The notes under the pieces: model-generated | Seen by the model: only the letters and a program-made list of their open reading frames with translations | What the model was told of the DNA's origin: nothing | Databases searched by the model: none | Program-made: the position numbers and the translations under genes | Shown: positions 22,984 to 31,080 of the stretch, in pieces | How positions within the stretch are numbered: position 1 is the stretch's first letter | Layout: each line of letters begins with the position of its first letter | Source: an uncultured Bacteroidales bacterium | GTDB lineage: Bacteria; Bacteroidota; Bacteroidia; Bacteroidales; UBA932 | Length of the DNA: 32,681 bases | NCBI GenBank assembly: GCA_944326305.1 | Contig: CALVDL010000031.1 | Location: 1-32,681, forward strand | Direction: 5' to 3'

Positions 22984-23793
22984 TCATTTGCCCTTTGTGA
23001 CCACCACGATCACGCCCTGGCCGGGATTGTCCGTGTATTTTTTCGTATCCTCGGGATTCTTGTAGACCGTTATCGACTTGAACTGTTCCACATCGAGGGC
23101 GGAGAACTCCTCATAAGGGACCTCCTTCCCGTCCACAATGAACAGCGGTCTGACAGTTGACGCATCCGCGGCATTCCTCGTCCTTATTTCAATGACACCG
23201 TTCTTTCCCCTGTCTCCGTATTCACTGGCCGACTTGGAACCCGGGTCGTAGACAGTGACGGACGATATGTCTTCCGGACTGACTGACTGCGGGAGCGAAT
23301 CCACCGCACTGCCGTCGATGATTATCAGAGGTTTGGCCATCCTTATATCCAACGGCACTCCCTTAAGGATTCCGGACCTGTCCATGTCAAGCTTTTTCTC
23401 CGCTATACGCAGAGCATTTTCCAGTTTCTCGAAATCCGCATCTGACAGGACACCAGACAGCTGTTTTTCAAGATTTTCCAGATCAATCCCTGAAATTTTC
23501 CCTTTGAGCTCTTCCAGGTCACGGGACCCGGTCATTCCGGGGCCGTTGAAATAGATCAGACCGGGGACGGTAGTGATGTTGTGCATCCTGTACACTTTCT
23601 TTTTCCCTGATTCCGGGACTGCCGTTGTGACATCGTAGGACTTTATGCTACGTCCCACGAGCTGGCTGCCGTCGAAGCCGGCGATTTTCTGCCCGTCAAT
23701 CACATACAGATCCACCGTGTCGGTCTGTGCCGGACGTGCCGCCGCACAGAGCGACACCGCACAGAATACTGATAAGAAAATAATCTTTTTCAT
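22984..23793 (-). CDS. Periplasmic protein of TonB-plug-like (VDG) repeats
   Basis: The 269-residue protein has a signal peptide (MKKIIFLSVFCAVSLCAA). Its C-terminal half holds two copies of the short motif seen at the start of TonB-receptor plug domains: PLIIIDGSAVD with DISSVTVYDPGSKSASEYG and GVIEIRTR (about 154-207), and PLFIVDGKEVP with QFKSITVYKNPEDTKKY and GVIVVVTKG (about 216-268). A third, worn copy may start at 28 (DLYVIDGQKI). The middle (about 90-150) is a charged helix. No barrel follows, so it is not a receptor. Similar stand-alone VDG repeats occur in Bacteroidota proteins tied to signalling. It follows the anti-sigma gene by 12 bases, so it is probably part of the regulon switch; a sensor or decoy role at the TonB system is an inference. 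Confidence 0.75.
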   Translation of the reverse strand: MKKIIFLSVFCAVSLCAAARPAQTDTVDLYVIDGQKIAGFDGSQLVGRSIKSYDVTTAVPESGKKKVYRMHNITTVPGLIYFNGPGMTGSRDLEELKGKISGIDLENLEKQLSGVLSDADFEKLENALRIAEKKLDMDRSGILKGVPLDIRMAKPLIIIDGSAVDSLPQSVSPEDISSVTVYDPGSKSASEYGDRGKNGVIEIRTRNAADASTVRPLFIVDGKEVPYEEFSALDVEQFKSITVYKNPEDTKKYTDNPGQGVIVVVTKGK

Positions 23794-23805
23794 TTTTTTT
23801 AATTT

Positions 23806-24441
23806 TTATTCATTAAGGGCAACGAGAGATGCGGATCCTTCATCCCCATTGTATGTCATTATATACAGTCTTGACGTCCCGTCTGTAAACCTGGCCGTGA
23901 CAAGCGCGGCATCACCTGAAGGCCTGGCAGATACGGAAGCGATATGTCCGTCAGCCATGTCCATGAGACTCTGTATGTTTCCGGCGATACGGAGCGCATC
24001 CAGGCGTCCCTCCCCGGCAGCGAACGGAGTTTCAGGTCCAGGGTCATTGCCCGGCCCGGTGTGGAGCAGGACAACAGCCAGGGCGATGGCGGCGCAGACC
24101 GGCAGGGATACATACCACAGTATCCTCTTCCACACCGGTTTCCTCATTACCGGCCTGCACACGGCTGGCCCCCTTCCGGAAACCAGTCGGTCGAATTCCC
24201 TTTCCGCTTCATCCGACAGGAGCATGCAGGAGTCTTCCTCCGTGTCCGCACAGCATGGAGCCCCGGATACCTGGCTGCATCCATTGTGCTCCAGCATGAG
24301 AAGCCGCGCAAGGGCCTTGTCCTCTGCGCTTTCCGCATACCGAGCAAGATATTCCGCAAGAATTTTCTCCTCCTCTGCCGTAGTGTCCGCCTCAAGATAG
24401 CGGGCGGCAAGGTCCCTGTAGAATTCCCTGTCCTGTCTCAT
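23806..24441 (-). CDS. Probable anti-sigma factor, single membrane helix
   Basis: This 211-residue protein is encoded directly after the sigma factor with a 4-base ATGA overlap. It has a cytoplasmic N-terminal helical part (1-105; REFYRDLAARYLEADTTAEE is typical of sigma-binding segments of Bacteroidota anti-sigmas), one membrane helix at about 107-127, and a periplasmic part of about 80 residues ending in short strands (AALVTARFTDGTSRLYIMTY). Cys55, Cys63, Cys64 and Cys72 lie in the cytoplasmic part, with no clear zinc-binding HxxxCxxC motif. It lacks the FecR domain of iron-type anti-sigmas. The function is inferred mainly from gene order and topology. Confidence 0.7.
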   Translation of the reverse strand: MRQDREFYRDLAARYLEADTTAEEEKILAEYLARYAESAEDKALARLLMLEHNGCSQVSGAPCCADTEEDSCMLLSDEAEREFDRLVSGRGPAVCRPVMRKPVWKRILWYVSLPVCAAIALAVVLLHTGPGNDPGPETPFAAGEGRLDALRIAGNIQSLMDMADGHIASVSARPSGDAALVTARFTDGTSRLYIMTYNGDEGSASLVALNE

Positions 24442-24941
24442 AGTACCTCCTTTTCCAGTTTTTCAAACAGCTGCCTGCGTGCCGCGGAAATGGTGACTTT
24501 AATGCTCGACTTGGGTCTTCCGGTCGCAGCCGAGATCTCGTCAAGGGACATACCCTTCCCGTTCCGCATCTCCATATACTGCCGCTGTGTCTTGCTGAGA
24601 GTGCCGTAAAGCCTTTCCCTGACAGCCTCGATATCATCCCTGTCCGTCCTTTCCGTAGCCGGGAAGCCACCTTCGAAATCCATCCCGCCGATACTGTCCG
24701 GCACTATCCTCCTCCGCCTGTAATGCATCACGCAGATGTTCTTGGCAATCTTCACCGCCAATGCTTCAGGATCCCTGACCGGATAGCCTTTTTCACACAG
24801 CCGCCACAATGCCTCCAGCGTCTCCTGCGCAATGTCCTCTGCCGGGTCCGGCAGGTCCGCCGCCCTGGCGAACCGTCTGGCCAGGGCGACAATCCGCCCG
24901 CGTATCAATACTGAAATATGTTCAAACTCAGTCCTTGTCAT
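24438..24941 (-). CDS. ECF-type RNA polymerase sigma factor
   Basis: From ATG 24941 the protein has 167 residues. Region 2 is seen in DLPDPAEDIAQETLEALWRL and NICVMHYRRRR; region 4 as LSKTQRQYMEMRNGKGMSLD followed by EISAATGRPKSSIKVTISAA, a helix-turn-helix that reads the -35 element. An ATG at 24974 in the same frame would add 11 residues (MLTSWRKCSRD); it sits directly against an inverted repeat. First gene of a sigma / anti-sigma / VDG-repeat operon. Sigma factors of this kind usually activate their own operon and a few outer-membrane or stress genes; the target set cannot be read here. Confidence 0.88.
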   Translation of the reverse strand: MTRTEFEHISVLIRGRIVALARRFARAADLPDPAEDIAQETLEALWRLCEKGYPVRDPEALAVKIAKNICVMHYRRRRIVPDSIGGMDFEGGFPATERTDRDDIEAVRERLYGTLSKTQRQYMEMRNGKGMSLDEISAATGRPKSSIKVTISAARRQLFEKLEKEVL

Positions 24942-24974
24942 GTCCCTGGAGCATTTACGCCACGACGTCAGCAT

Positions 24975-25017
24975 GTCCGTTTCCTGCAGCGTCTATATAC
25001 AAGTAGCGGAAACGGAC
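24975..25017 (-). promoter_or_regulatory. Inverted repeat in front of the sigma-factor gene
   Basis: GTCCGTTTCC (24975-24984) and GGAAACGGAC (25008-25017) are perfect 10-base inverted arms around 23 bases that include TATATA. The arms are 33 bases apart, about three helical turns. The position, just before the gene, suggests an operator or a self-regulated promoter. No TTTG/TAnnTTTG promoter is visible here. Confidence 0.5.
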
Positions 25018-25047
25018 GGAAAGTTAATGCTTTCAGACAAAAAATGA

Positions 25048-25070
25048 GGAAAAAGCTCTCGCGGGAGCTG
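25048..25070 (-). terminator. Intrinsic terminator of the nuclease/TonB-receptor run
   Basis: On the minus strand AGCTC, loop of 6, GAGCT, then TTTTT. It begins about 11 bases after the stop of the HAD phosphatase gene, the last gene of the co-directional run. Confidence 0.65.
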
Positions 25071-25080
25071 TTTTAAAGTG

Positions 25081-25686
25081 TTATTTCCGGTTGAGTATCA
25101 TCTCAAGCTCTGCGCGGACCCTGCCGATATCATCGAACAGCACCGCATTGAACCCCAGAGAAGCAGCGGCAGAGACATTCACAGGGCTGTCGTCAAGAAA
25201 GACGCACTCGCCCGCATCCAGGCCGTAGCGGTCCAGGAGGATCCGGAAAATCTCCGGGTCAGGCTTCGTCACCTTCTCCTCGCCGGAGACCACAATGCCG
25301 TCGAAATCCTTGAAGAACCCGAAACGACTATAAGCGAAACCGATAGTCTCGGCAGACCAGTTGGTCAGTCCGTATATGCCGTAACCCTTTGATTTGAGGT
25401 CTTCAAGAAGGGCCGTCCCCTCCGGGATGGAATCTTTGAGCATCTTGGGCCAGCCCGTATGGTACAGGGCAATGGCCTCGCTGTACTGCGGGAACATGGC
25501 CTGGTATTTCGCCACCCATTCATGAAAAGGGACACCGCGGTCCAGCTCGGAGTTACGCTCCAGAGTACAGATATTGGCCAGGAAATATTCCATTTCCTGG
25601 CCGTCTTTGAAATAATCCCTGTAAAGGTATCTCGGGTTCCAGTCCAGAAGGACACCGCCGAAATCGAAAACTATATTCTTCACCAT
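25081..25686 (-). CDS. HAD-superfamily phosphatase (YihX-like)
   Basis: The 201-residue cytoplasmic protein has HAD motifs: VFDFGGVLLDWNP with nucleophile Asp8, GLTNWS with Thr108, Lys141 in KVTKPDP, and VFLDDSP with Asp165/Asp166. The second Asp of the usual DxD is Gly10, as in the YihX group, whose members hydrolyse sugar phosphates and nucleotides. It begins 17 bases after the DUF5689 gene and is followed by an intrinsic terminator, so it is the last gene of that run. In this setting it may remove phosphate from imported nucleotide products; that is inference. Confidence 0.85.
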   Translation of the reverse strand: MVKNIVFDFGGVLLDWNPRYLYRDYFKDGQEMEYFLANICTLERNSELDRGVPFHEWVAKYQAMFPQYSEAIALYHTGWPKMLKDSIPEGTALLEDLKSKGYGIYGLTNWSAETIGFAYSRFGFFKDFDGIVVSGEEKVTKPDPEIFRILLDRYGLDAGECVFLDDSPVNVSAAASLGFNAVLFDDIGRVRAELEMILNRK

Positions 25687-25703
25687 GACGGCAAAGGTAG
25701 TGA

Positions 25704-26768
25704 TTATTCCGGAATTTCTATGCCGCCGAGATCCAGGAGTGTGAACTGGTAGTTCGGCTCCCTACCGCTGTTGTAGTATGTAAGGATACCCGTGGCGTTG
25801 AATGTGGCGTCATCGAGTATCCGCTGGTCTATCTTCGTGTCTGCGAACCTGGCATACCCGCTGGTGCGTATCTGCAGGTCCATGCCGCCCATCTCTGCAG
25901 ATGTCTGGAAATACTGGCTTATGGTATATGAATAAGGGGCGACAAACCGGGACTTGTCGATTCCGTTATCCTCCAGGTATCCGTTGAAATCAAACTCCGG
26001 GTCATCCAGCAACGCCTGGAACGCGTTTTCGGAAATGGCCCATGTGTCTATGCCGTAGTTGCCATAGCGCTCCCCGCCTTCCTCATCGAGGAAAAGGCAG
26101 TTGCCCTGATAGTCCTGATGGTCCCCGTCAGGGTCGTAGTAGAGGATGACAAAGAGCTTGTTGGAATACGTCAATCCCTTAATAGTCACGTATTTACCGA
26201 AATTCGCCTCATTCATGACATCTTCATCGGACTCCAGCAGCAACGGCTCCACAGGGTCGTCCATCTCCCCACGGAACACATGGGTGTCAATAAGATACTG
26301 GTTCTCGATATAGGCAGTCTCATATTCAGGGTCATGGGAACGGTAGCCGAGGCCGACCATCCCGTTGTAGTCCCCGAGAGTGAGGTCACGGCACTTGACA
26401 TATATCCACTGGCCGAGCTTGTAGTCATTGTAAAGGTTCCTGGTGCCCATCTTCAGCTCGATGGCCTCTGGGGCCACTGATAATTCTGGATTACCGGCGT
26501 CCTGGATATACATCGTCCTGTAAAGGTTTCCCGACTGGTCGGAAGAAACCACCTGGGCCTTGATGTAGATATCCTCGTCGATATCCACCGGAGAGCCATT
26601 GTACATGTCTTTCAGCTCCGCGATGGTCACAAGACGGCTGTCCGCAAAGTCAGCATCGGTGTACACCCTGTAAGGCGCCGGATCGTCATAGTTCACCGGA
26701 GGGAACTCGTCGCAGGCGACGGCAAGCAGGGCGAGCGCCGCTACTGCAATATATTTGATATGGTTCAT
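25704..26768 (-). CDS. DUF5689 lipoprotein with OB-fold-like domain
   Basis: The 354-residue product has a lipoprotein signal (MNHIKYIAVAALALLAVAC, Cys19), so it is probably on the outer membrane. DUF5689 is recognised from VTIAELKDMYNG, IYIKAQVVSSDQSGNLYRTM, YIQDAG and GQWIYVKCRDLTLGDYNG at about 47-140; this order of strands looks like the OB folds found in secreted nucleases of this phylum. The second half (about 185-350) ends NATGILTYYNSGREPNYQFT. It lies directly after the TonB-receptor gene on the same strand, the position of the substrate-binding lipoprotein in SusCD-like pairs, although it is not SusD-like. Binding of nucleic acid or nucleotides is inferred from fold and neighbours. 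Confidence 0.85.
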   Translation of the reverse strand: MNHIKYIAVAALALLAVACDEFPPVNYDDPAPYRVYTDADFADSRLVTIAELKDMYNGSPVDIDEDIYIKAQVVSSDQSGNLYRTMYIQDAGNPELSVAPEAIELKMGTRNLYNDYKLGQWIYVKCRDLTLGDYNGMVGLGYRSHDPEYETAYIENQYLIDTHVFRGEMDDPVEPLLLESDEDVMNEANFGKYVTIKGLTYSNKLFVILYYDPDGDHQDYQGNCLFLDEEGGERYGNYGIDTWAISENAFQALLDDPEFDFNGYLEDNGIDKSRFVAPYSYTISQYFQTSAEMGGMDLQIRTSGYARFADTKIDQRILDDATFNATGILTYYNSGREPNYQFTLLDLGGIEIPE

Positions 26769-26790
26769 ATTCTTTTCAAATTAAATTTTC

Positions 26791-26833
26791 ATCTACAGAT
26801 TTCTCCACTCCTTTCAGTCGGTCGAAATGACAA
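26791..26833. repeat. REP-like repeat, half copy
   Basis: TCTACAGATTTCTCCACTC and TCGGTCGAAATGACA match the right half of the palindrome at 9721-9834, with a variable spacer. It fills most of the gap between the TonB-receptor and DUF5689 genes, inside the presumed operon. Confidence 0.7.
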
Positions 26834-26849
26834 ACGACCGCCGGGAAAG

Positions 26850-29800
26850 CTAAAATCTGAAATAAAGGTTCAGCATATAGTTCACTCCGCTCATATAGAA
26901 GTACTTGGAGTCGAAGCGGTAGTACCTCTCGCCGCTCTTGCTGTCGATAAGGCGGGTCTGCTCATAACCGCCGGTACGCACTCCCCTGTTGTTCAGGATG
27001 TTCTTCACCTCAAGGGAAAAGCCTATATTGTACTTCCTGTTTATATACCATGATTTCCCGACACTCGCGTTGAGCAGGAATACCGGGTCGAACTTCTCCT
27101 GGGAGGCCATGTACTCGATCTCCCCAGGTGTCACCAGCCCGTCAGGGCCGGCAGTTGCCATGTCAGTCCTGTAAAGAGGGTTCATATCCAGGTAAGTATT
27201 GCCGAAATAGTTGACATTCAGGTCGGCAAACCAGTATGAGCTCGAAGCGTAATTGAGCCCGAGGCTGGCAGCAAGCTGAGGCGTGCTCGGGACATAGTGC
27301 TTCTGGTTCTTCTCCACTATATAGTTCCCGTTCCCGTCAGTGGCATAAGAGGTCACACCGTCCACCGTCTCTTTCCTGAACACAGGATGGGAGGACCAGT
27401 AAGGGACAAGCTCGTCATTGAATATGACGGTCGCGCTGTTGTCCACGGTCTGGGTCATGCGCGGGTTCGAGGTATAGATATATTCGCCCCAGCTGAGGAC
27501 TCCCTGCACGGAAAGGCCCTGAACAGGCACCGGTATCTTGAAACCGAGCTCTATGCCAGCATGCCGCTGGTCTATGCCGCTCATGGCGAAATTGGTGAAC
27601 GAGTTCTGCGAATCGTCATAGAAACTCATGACGTCGGTCTGGTCATTGATCTTGGTATAGAAACCGGTCACGCGGATGTCGTAGCCGTTGCGGCTGAACT
27701 GGTAGTTCAGGTCGGCGGAGAATGTCTTGGTGGTCTTGAGGTCAGGCACCAGCGTATTCCTTGTCCTCGGGGAGACGAACGCCTGGGAGAAAGTAGGGGC
27801 ATCGGTGAGGTAGCCCACATTGGCATACACCCTGTGGCCGCCCGGGATGAAATATGCCGCACCGGCCTTGACTGTGTATGTAAAGAACTGGGAGACATCT
27901 GACTTGCCCTTGGAGGTGATAGCCCGGCCTTCACTGTCGTAGGTGGTCAGGACCTTGCCGTCGTAGACCATCTCGTTGCCGTTGTCATCCAGGCCGGCGA
28001 AAAGGCCCTTGCGCACCAGGCCCTCCCTCCAGAAGGAGGTGTAGCCGCCCTCGGCGGAGACATAGCCCTTGAAGCCGCCCTTCTCGAAATTGGCCGTGGC
28101 CCAGAGGCCGGCATTGCGCACATGCGCATAGTAGTCATAGCCGTACTTGTCACCCTGTCCGAGCATCTGCGCCTGTCCGTGCTTGAGGAAATAGTCCAGG
28201 TCATTCTGGATCATGGTCGGGCTGGATGCGAAGTCGCGCTCGGCGAACTGGTCTATGTTGAGATAGTAGTCCCCGCCCAGGAGGTCATTCATGATCTTGT
28301 AGTACTCGGTGCGGTTCCATTTGAGGTTCACACCTCCGTTCAGTGTGAACAGGCTGCTCGCCCTCCATTTCACCGTACCTGCGAAATTCACGTCGTTCTG
28401 GTCTGTCCGGCGCTCCTCGATCGTGTACTTGGAGCGGCGGCCGTCATCAGTAATATTGTTGTAGTTCACGTTGTAAAGACGGTCCCAGTTCAGATGCTGC
28501 GTGCCGTTAATGTTGTACTGCCACGCTTCTGTGGCCCAGGCGGCCTTCTCTATGTCAATCCGGTCATAGTCAGGGTCTTCCATATAGAAATAGCTCGGCA
28601 GGTAGCGGTAGTAGTCAGGCCTCGGGTCCGGGGCGTCGTACCAGTCAAGGGCCGTGTAGCCGTTCTTTCCGGTGCGGTACAGGAGGGTGGCGGACGCCTC
28701 CAGGTCGTCACTCGGGGTGGCGGTGTATTTGAGTATCATCACAGGCTCGTGGGTCTTGCGGACACGGGCGTTGCGCATCTTGCCGTCCTGGTAGCCCCAG
28801 TTGGAGTTGTAGGTGTTGCTTCCCACCAGGTCATACACCTCCTGGGTAGAGGCGTTCTGCGCACCGCGCTGCCCGGGAGTGGCGAAAATCACGAACCCGA
28901 GCTTGTGGGTGTCATTGAACTTCTTCTCCACGGCACCGTAGTAGGCAAACGAACGGTAATACACTCCGTCCACCCAGTCGTTGCCTCCCAGGCGGGCAGA
29001 TACGTTGAATGCGTACGACCAGCCGTTGTCGAGCTCCCCGGAAGCATACGAGGCCATCAGCCTCAGTCGGTACAGGGCACTGTTCGAAAGGACGCTGAAG
29101 CGGAAGCCCGGACGCACGCTGGAAGGCATTGCCAGGATATTGGTCACGCCGTTGAACCCTCCGGTGCCGTACTCAGATGCCTCCAGGCCCATGGTGGTCT
29201 CCTTGCTCCTCATGGCCTCGTTCAGCCCGCTCCAGAGCGCCCACGGGGTGTAGCCGGTCATGGCGTCGTTCATGCGGACCCCGCTCAGGTAGACGTCCTG
29301 GGTCTCACTGTTGTAGCCCCTGTTCCTGAACCTTACTGCACTGAAATCATAGCCTGCTATATTTGAGAATATGTCATTGCCATAGATGATCGACGGGGCG
29401 TCCTCATATCCGGAATCGTCCATATCGAAGTCCGCGAAGCTGGAGTCGTCTATGTCGTTCACCACATTGGCAGGCAGCAGGGAGACGAACATCAGGTCCT
29501 TCATGAAGCCCTCCACCTCCACATTGACCTGTGAAGGCAGGAAGCCCGGAGCGGACACCTTCATGAGGTACAGGCCGTTATCCAGGTTCTCGAACAAGAA
29601 GGCACCGTCCGAGGAGGCATATACAGTCCCCATCAGGGCCTCACCCTTGAAAATCTGCAGCTCGGCCCCCTGGACCGGGACCCTGCCCGAACGGTTCACC
29701 ACCTTACCCTTGACTCCGCCGGAGCTCTGTCCGCGCCCGGTCCATACCATTTCCATAGAATTCTGCCTCAGTTCGCGCCTGAGGGAGTCCGGCAGGTCTT

Positions 29801-29909
29801 TCGTCCTGAAAGGAGGGTCGTCATCCTTCCCGCCACCGGTATTCTGTGCCGCCACCGGCAGCACAAATGCTGTCATGACAATGATTGACAATAATTTCGT
29901 TTTAGACAT
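26850..29909 (-). CDS. TonB-dependent outer-membrane receptor
   Basis: This protein imports a ligand across the outer membrane using TonB energy. From ATG 29909 it has 1019 residues (an in-frame TTG six bases upstream is less likely). Order: signal peptide (1-21, ending PVAAQ); a charged segment; a CarboxypepD-reg-like beta domain at about 66-150 (VKGKVVNRSGRVPVQGAELQ); an acidic stretch NDIDDSSFADFDMDDSGYED; the plug at about 170-290 (VRFRNRGYNSETQDVYLSGV, EASEYGTGGFNGVTN); and a 22-strand-type barrel ending in aromatic YFRF. It lacks the usual SusC/RagA signatures. Neighbours are two secreted nucleases upstream and a DUF5689 lipoprotein downstream, so nucleic-acid fragments or nucleotides are plausible ligands. 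Confidence 0.93.
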   Translation of the reverse strand: MSKTKLLSIIVMTAFVLPVAAQNTGGGKDDDPPFRTKDLPDSLRRELRQNSMEMVWTGRGQSSGGVKGKVVNRSGRVPVQGAELQIFKGEALMGTVYASSDGAFLFENLDNGLYLMKVSAPGFLPSQVNVEVEGFMKDLMFVSLLPANVVNDIDDSSFADFDMDDSGYEDAPSIIYGNDIFSNIAGYDFSAVRFRNRGYNSETQDVYLSGVRMNDAMTGYTPWALWSGLNEAMRSKETTMGLEASEYGTGGFNGVTNILAMPSSVRPGFRFSVLSNSALYRLRLMASYASGELDNGWSYAFNVSARLGGNDWVDGVYYRSFAYYGAVEKKFNDTHKLGFVIFATPGQRGAQNASTQEVYDLVGSNTYNSNWGYQDGKMRNARVRKTHEPVMILKYTATPSDDLEASATLLYRTGKNGYTALDWYDAPDPRPDYYRYLPSYFYMEDPDYDRIDIEKAAWATEAWQYNINGTQHLNWDRLYNVNYNNITDDGRRSKYTIEERRTDQNDVNFAGTVKWRASSLFTLNGGVNLKWNRTEYYKIMNDLLGGDYYLNIDQFAERDFASSPTMIQNDLDYFLKHGQAQMLGQGDKYGYDYYAHVRNAGLWATANFEKGGFKGYVSAEGGYTSFWREGLVRKGLFAGLDDNGNEMVYDGKVLTTYDSEGRAITSKGKSDVSQFFTYTVKAGAAYFIPGGHRVYANVGYLTDAPTFSQAFVSPRTRNTLVPDLKTTKTFSADLNYQFSRNGYDIRVTGFYTKINDQTDVMSFYDDSQNSFTNFAMSGIDQRHAGIELGFKIPVPVQGLSVQGVLSWGEYIYTSNPRMTQTVDNSATVIFNDELVPYWSSHPVFRKETVDGVTSYATDGNGNYIVEKNQKHYVPSTPQLAASLGLNYASSSYWFADLNVNYFGNTYLDMNPLYRTDMATAGPDGLVTPGEIEYMASQEKFDPVFLLNASVGKSWYINRKYNIGFSLEVKNILNNRGVRTGGYEQTRLIDSKSGERYYRFDSKYFYMSGVNYMLNLYFRF

Positions 29910-29958
29910 ATCCAATTCTTCCTTGTTTCGTTGTTATCTTTTTTTCTGGCAGGCACTG

Positions 29959-31032
29959 TCATTCCCCTATGACAATGAAAGTAGGGAAATGGTCGCTGTA
30001 ACCGCCGATGAATGACCCGTTCGAGAATGTCCTGAACGGATAGCCCTTGTACTGGCCGTTCTTTGTGATCATGAACGGCCTCTTGAACACGACGCCGTAA
30101 TTCCCCTTCTTCCCGATCTGCCTGATCTTCAGTCCGCCGTCCGGGGCGTTGAGAAGGGTCTCGTTGACCATTATTATATCATAGATGTTCCAGTCCCCGC
30201 GGTAGGCGATAGAGCCGTAGCCTTTCTTCAGCATCGACAGGAACGGGGAGAAGAAGTCCTCATGCCCGACTTCGGCAGGGTCCTCCTTGCCATGCAGATA
30301 TTCCGACATGCTGATATCCGTAGGGTTGTCGTTCATGTCGCCCATGACCACGACCTTTATCCCCGGGTACTTCTCCATCATGTCCATGGCATGACAGTAG
30401 ATGATCTCGGCTCCGCGGCTTCGCAGGTCACCGCCCTTGCCCCCGACACGCGAAGGAAGGTGCGCAACGTATATGGCGAAGTCCTCACCGGCAATCTGCC
30501 CGTGCACCATCAGTATGTCCCTGGTCTTGAAGGAAGCCTGCAGCTCCTCTCCCATAGAGAACTCTATGTCACTGTCGAAAGTGAATGGGATGGACTCGCT
30601 GTCGATATAGGTAAACTGGTCCGGCCTGTAGAGCAGCCCGACATCCACTCCCCTGGCATCCGGGCTGTCATAGTGGACAATCTGGTAGTTGGCCCGGGCG
30701 ATCTCCGGCTGTGCGACCAGGTCCTCAAGCACTAAGCGGTTTTCTATCTCGCTGACCCCCAACAGAGTATGAAATGCCCCGTTGGCCTCGGCCATGGCAC
30801 CGATGACGGAAGCCATGTTCTGGAGCTTTTTCTGGTACTTGACATCGGTCCACTTGTTCTGGCCTTCAGGCAGGAACTCCTCGTCGTTCTTCGCCGGATC
30901 GTCATACGTATCGAAAAGGTTCTCAAGGTTGTAGAACCCTATCACGTAATTTTTTGAAGGCGTGTCCGCCTGCGCAGGGATCCTCACCAGAAGCAGGACC
31001 GCTGCTACGGATAAGAAGATGAATTTTTTCAT
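29959..31032 (-). CDS. Secreted endonuclease/exonuclease/phosphatase-family protein
   Basis: The 357-residue protein has a signal peptide (MKKFIFLSVAAVLLLVRIPA, then QAD). It is a metal-dependent phosphodiesterase of the DNase I-like EEP fold: FYNLENLF (Asn35), SEIENR (Glu95), DARGVDVGLLYR, AHLPSR (His191), GDMNDNP (Asp232, Asn234) and YSDHFP (Asp347-His348) are all in the expected order, so the active site is complete. The fold covers DNases, nucleotidases and phosphoinositide phosphatases. The neighbouring DNA/RNA nuclease and TonB receptor favour a nucleic-acid substrate in the periplasm or outside. It lies 48 bases after the nuclease gene and 49 bases before the receptor gene. Confidence 0.92.
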   Translation of the reverse strand: MKKFIFLSVAAVLLLVRIPAQADTPSKNYVIGFYNLENLFDTYDDPAKNDEEFLPEGQNKWTDVKYQKKLQNMASVIGAMAEANGAFHTLLGVSEIENRLVLEDLVAQPEIARANYQIVHYDSPDARGVDVGLLYRPDQFTYIDSESIPFTFDSDIEFSMGEELQASFKTRDILMVHGQIAGEDFAIYVAHLPSRVGGKGGDLRSRGAEIIYCHAMDMMEKYPGIKVVVMGDMNDNPTDISMSEYLHGKEDPAEVGHEDFFSPFLSMLKKGYGSIAYRGDWNIYDIIMVNETLLNAPDGGLKIRQIGKKGNYGVVFKRPFMITKNGQYKGYPFRTFSNGSFIGGYSDHFPTFIVIGE

Positions 31033-31080
31033 ATAATCATGGTAAAATTTCTTTCTGTTCCCTGTCCGGAATTCCGGACG

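Noticed and set aside
28122..29366. Open frame of 414 codons antisense to the TonB receptor
   Set aside because: Long only because the high-GC sense gene lacks stops in that frame; composition is V/H/R-rich and the sense strand has full receptor features.
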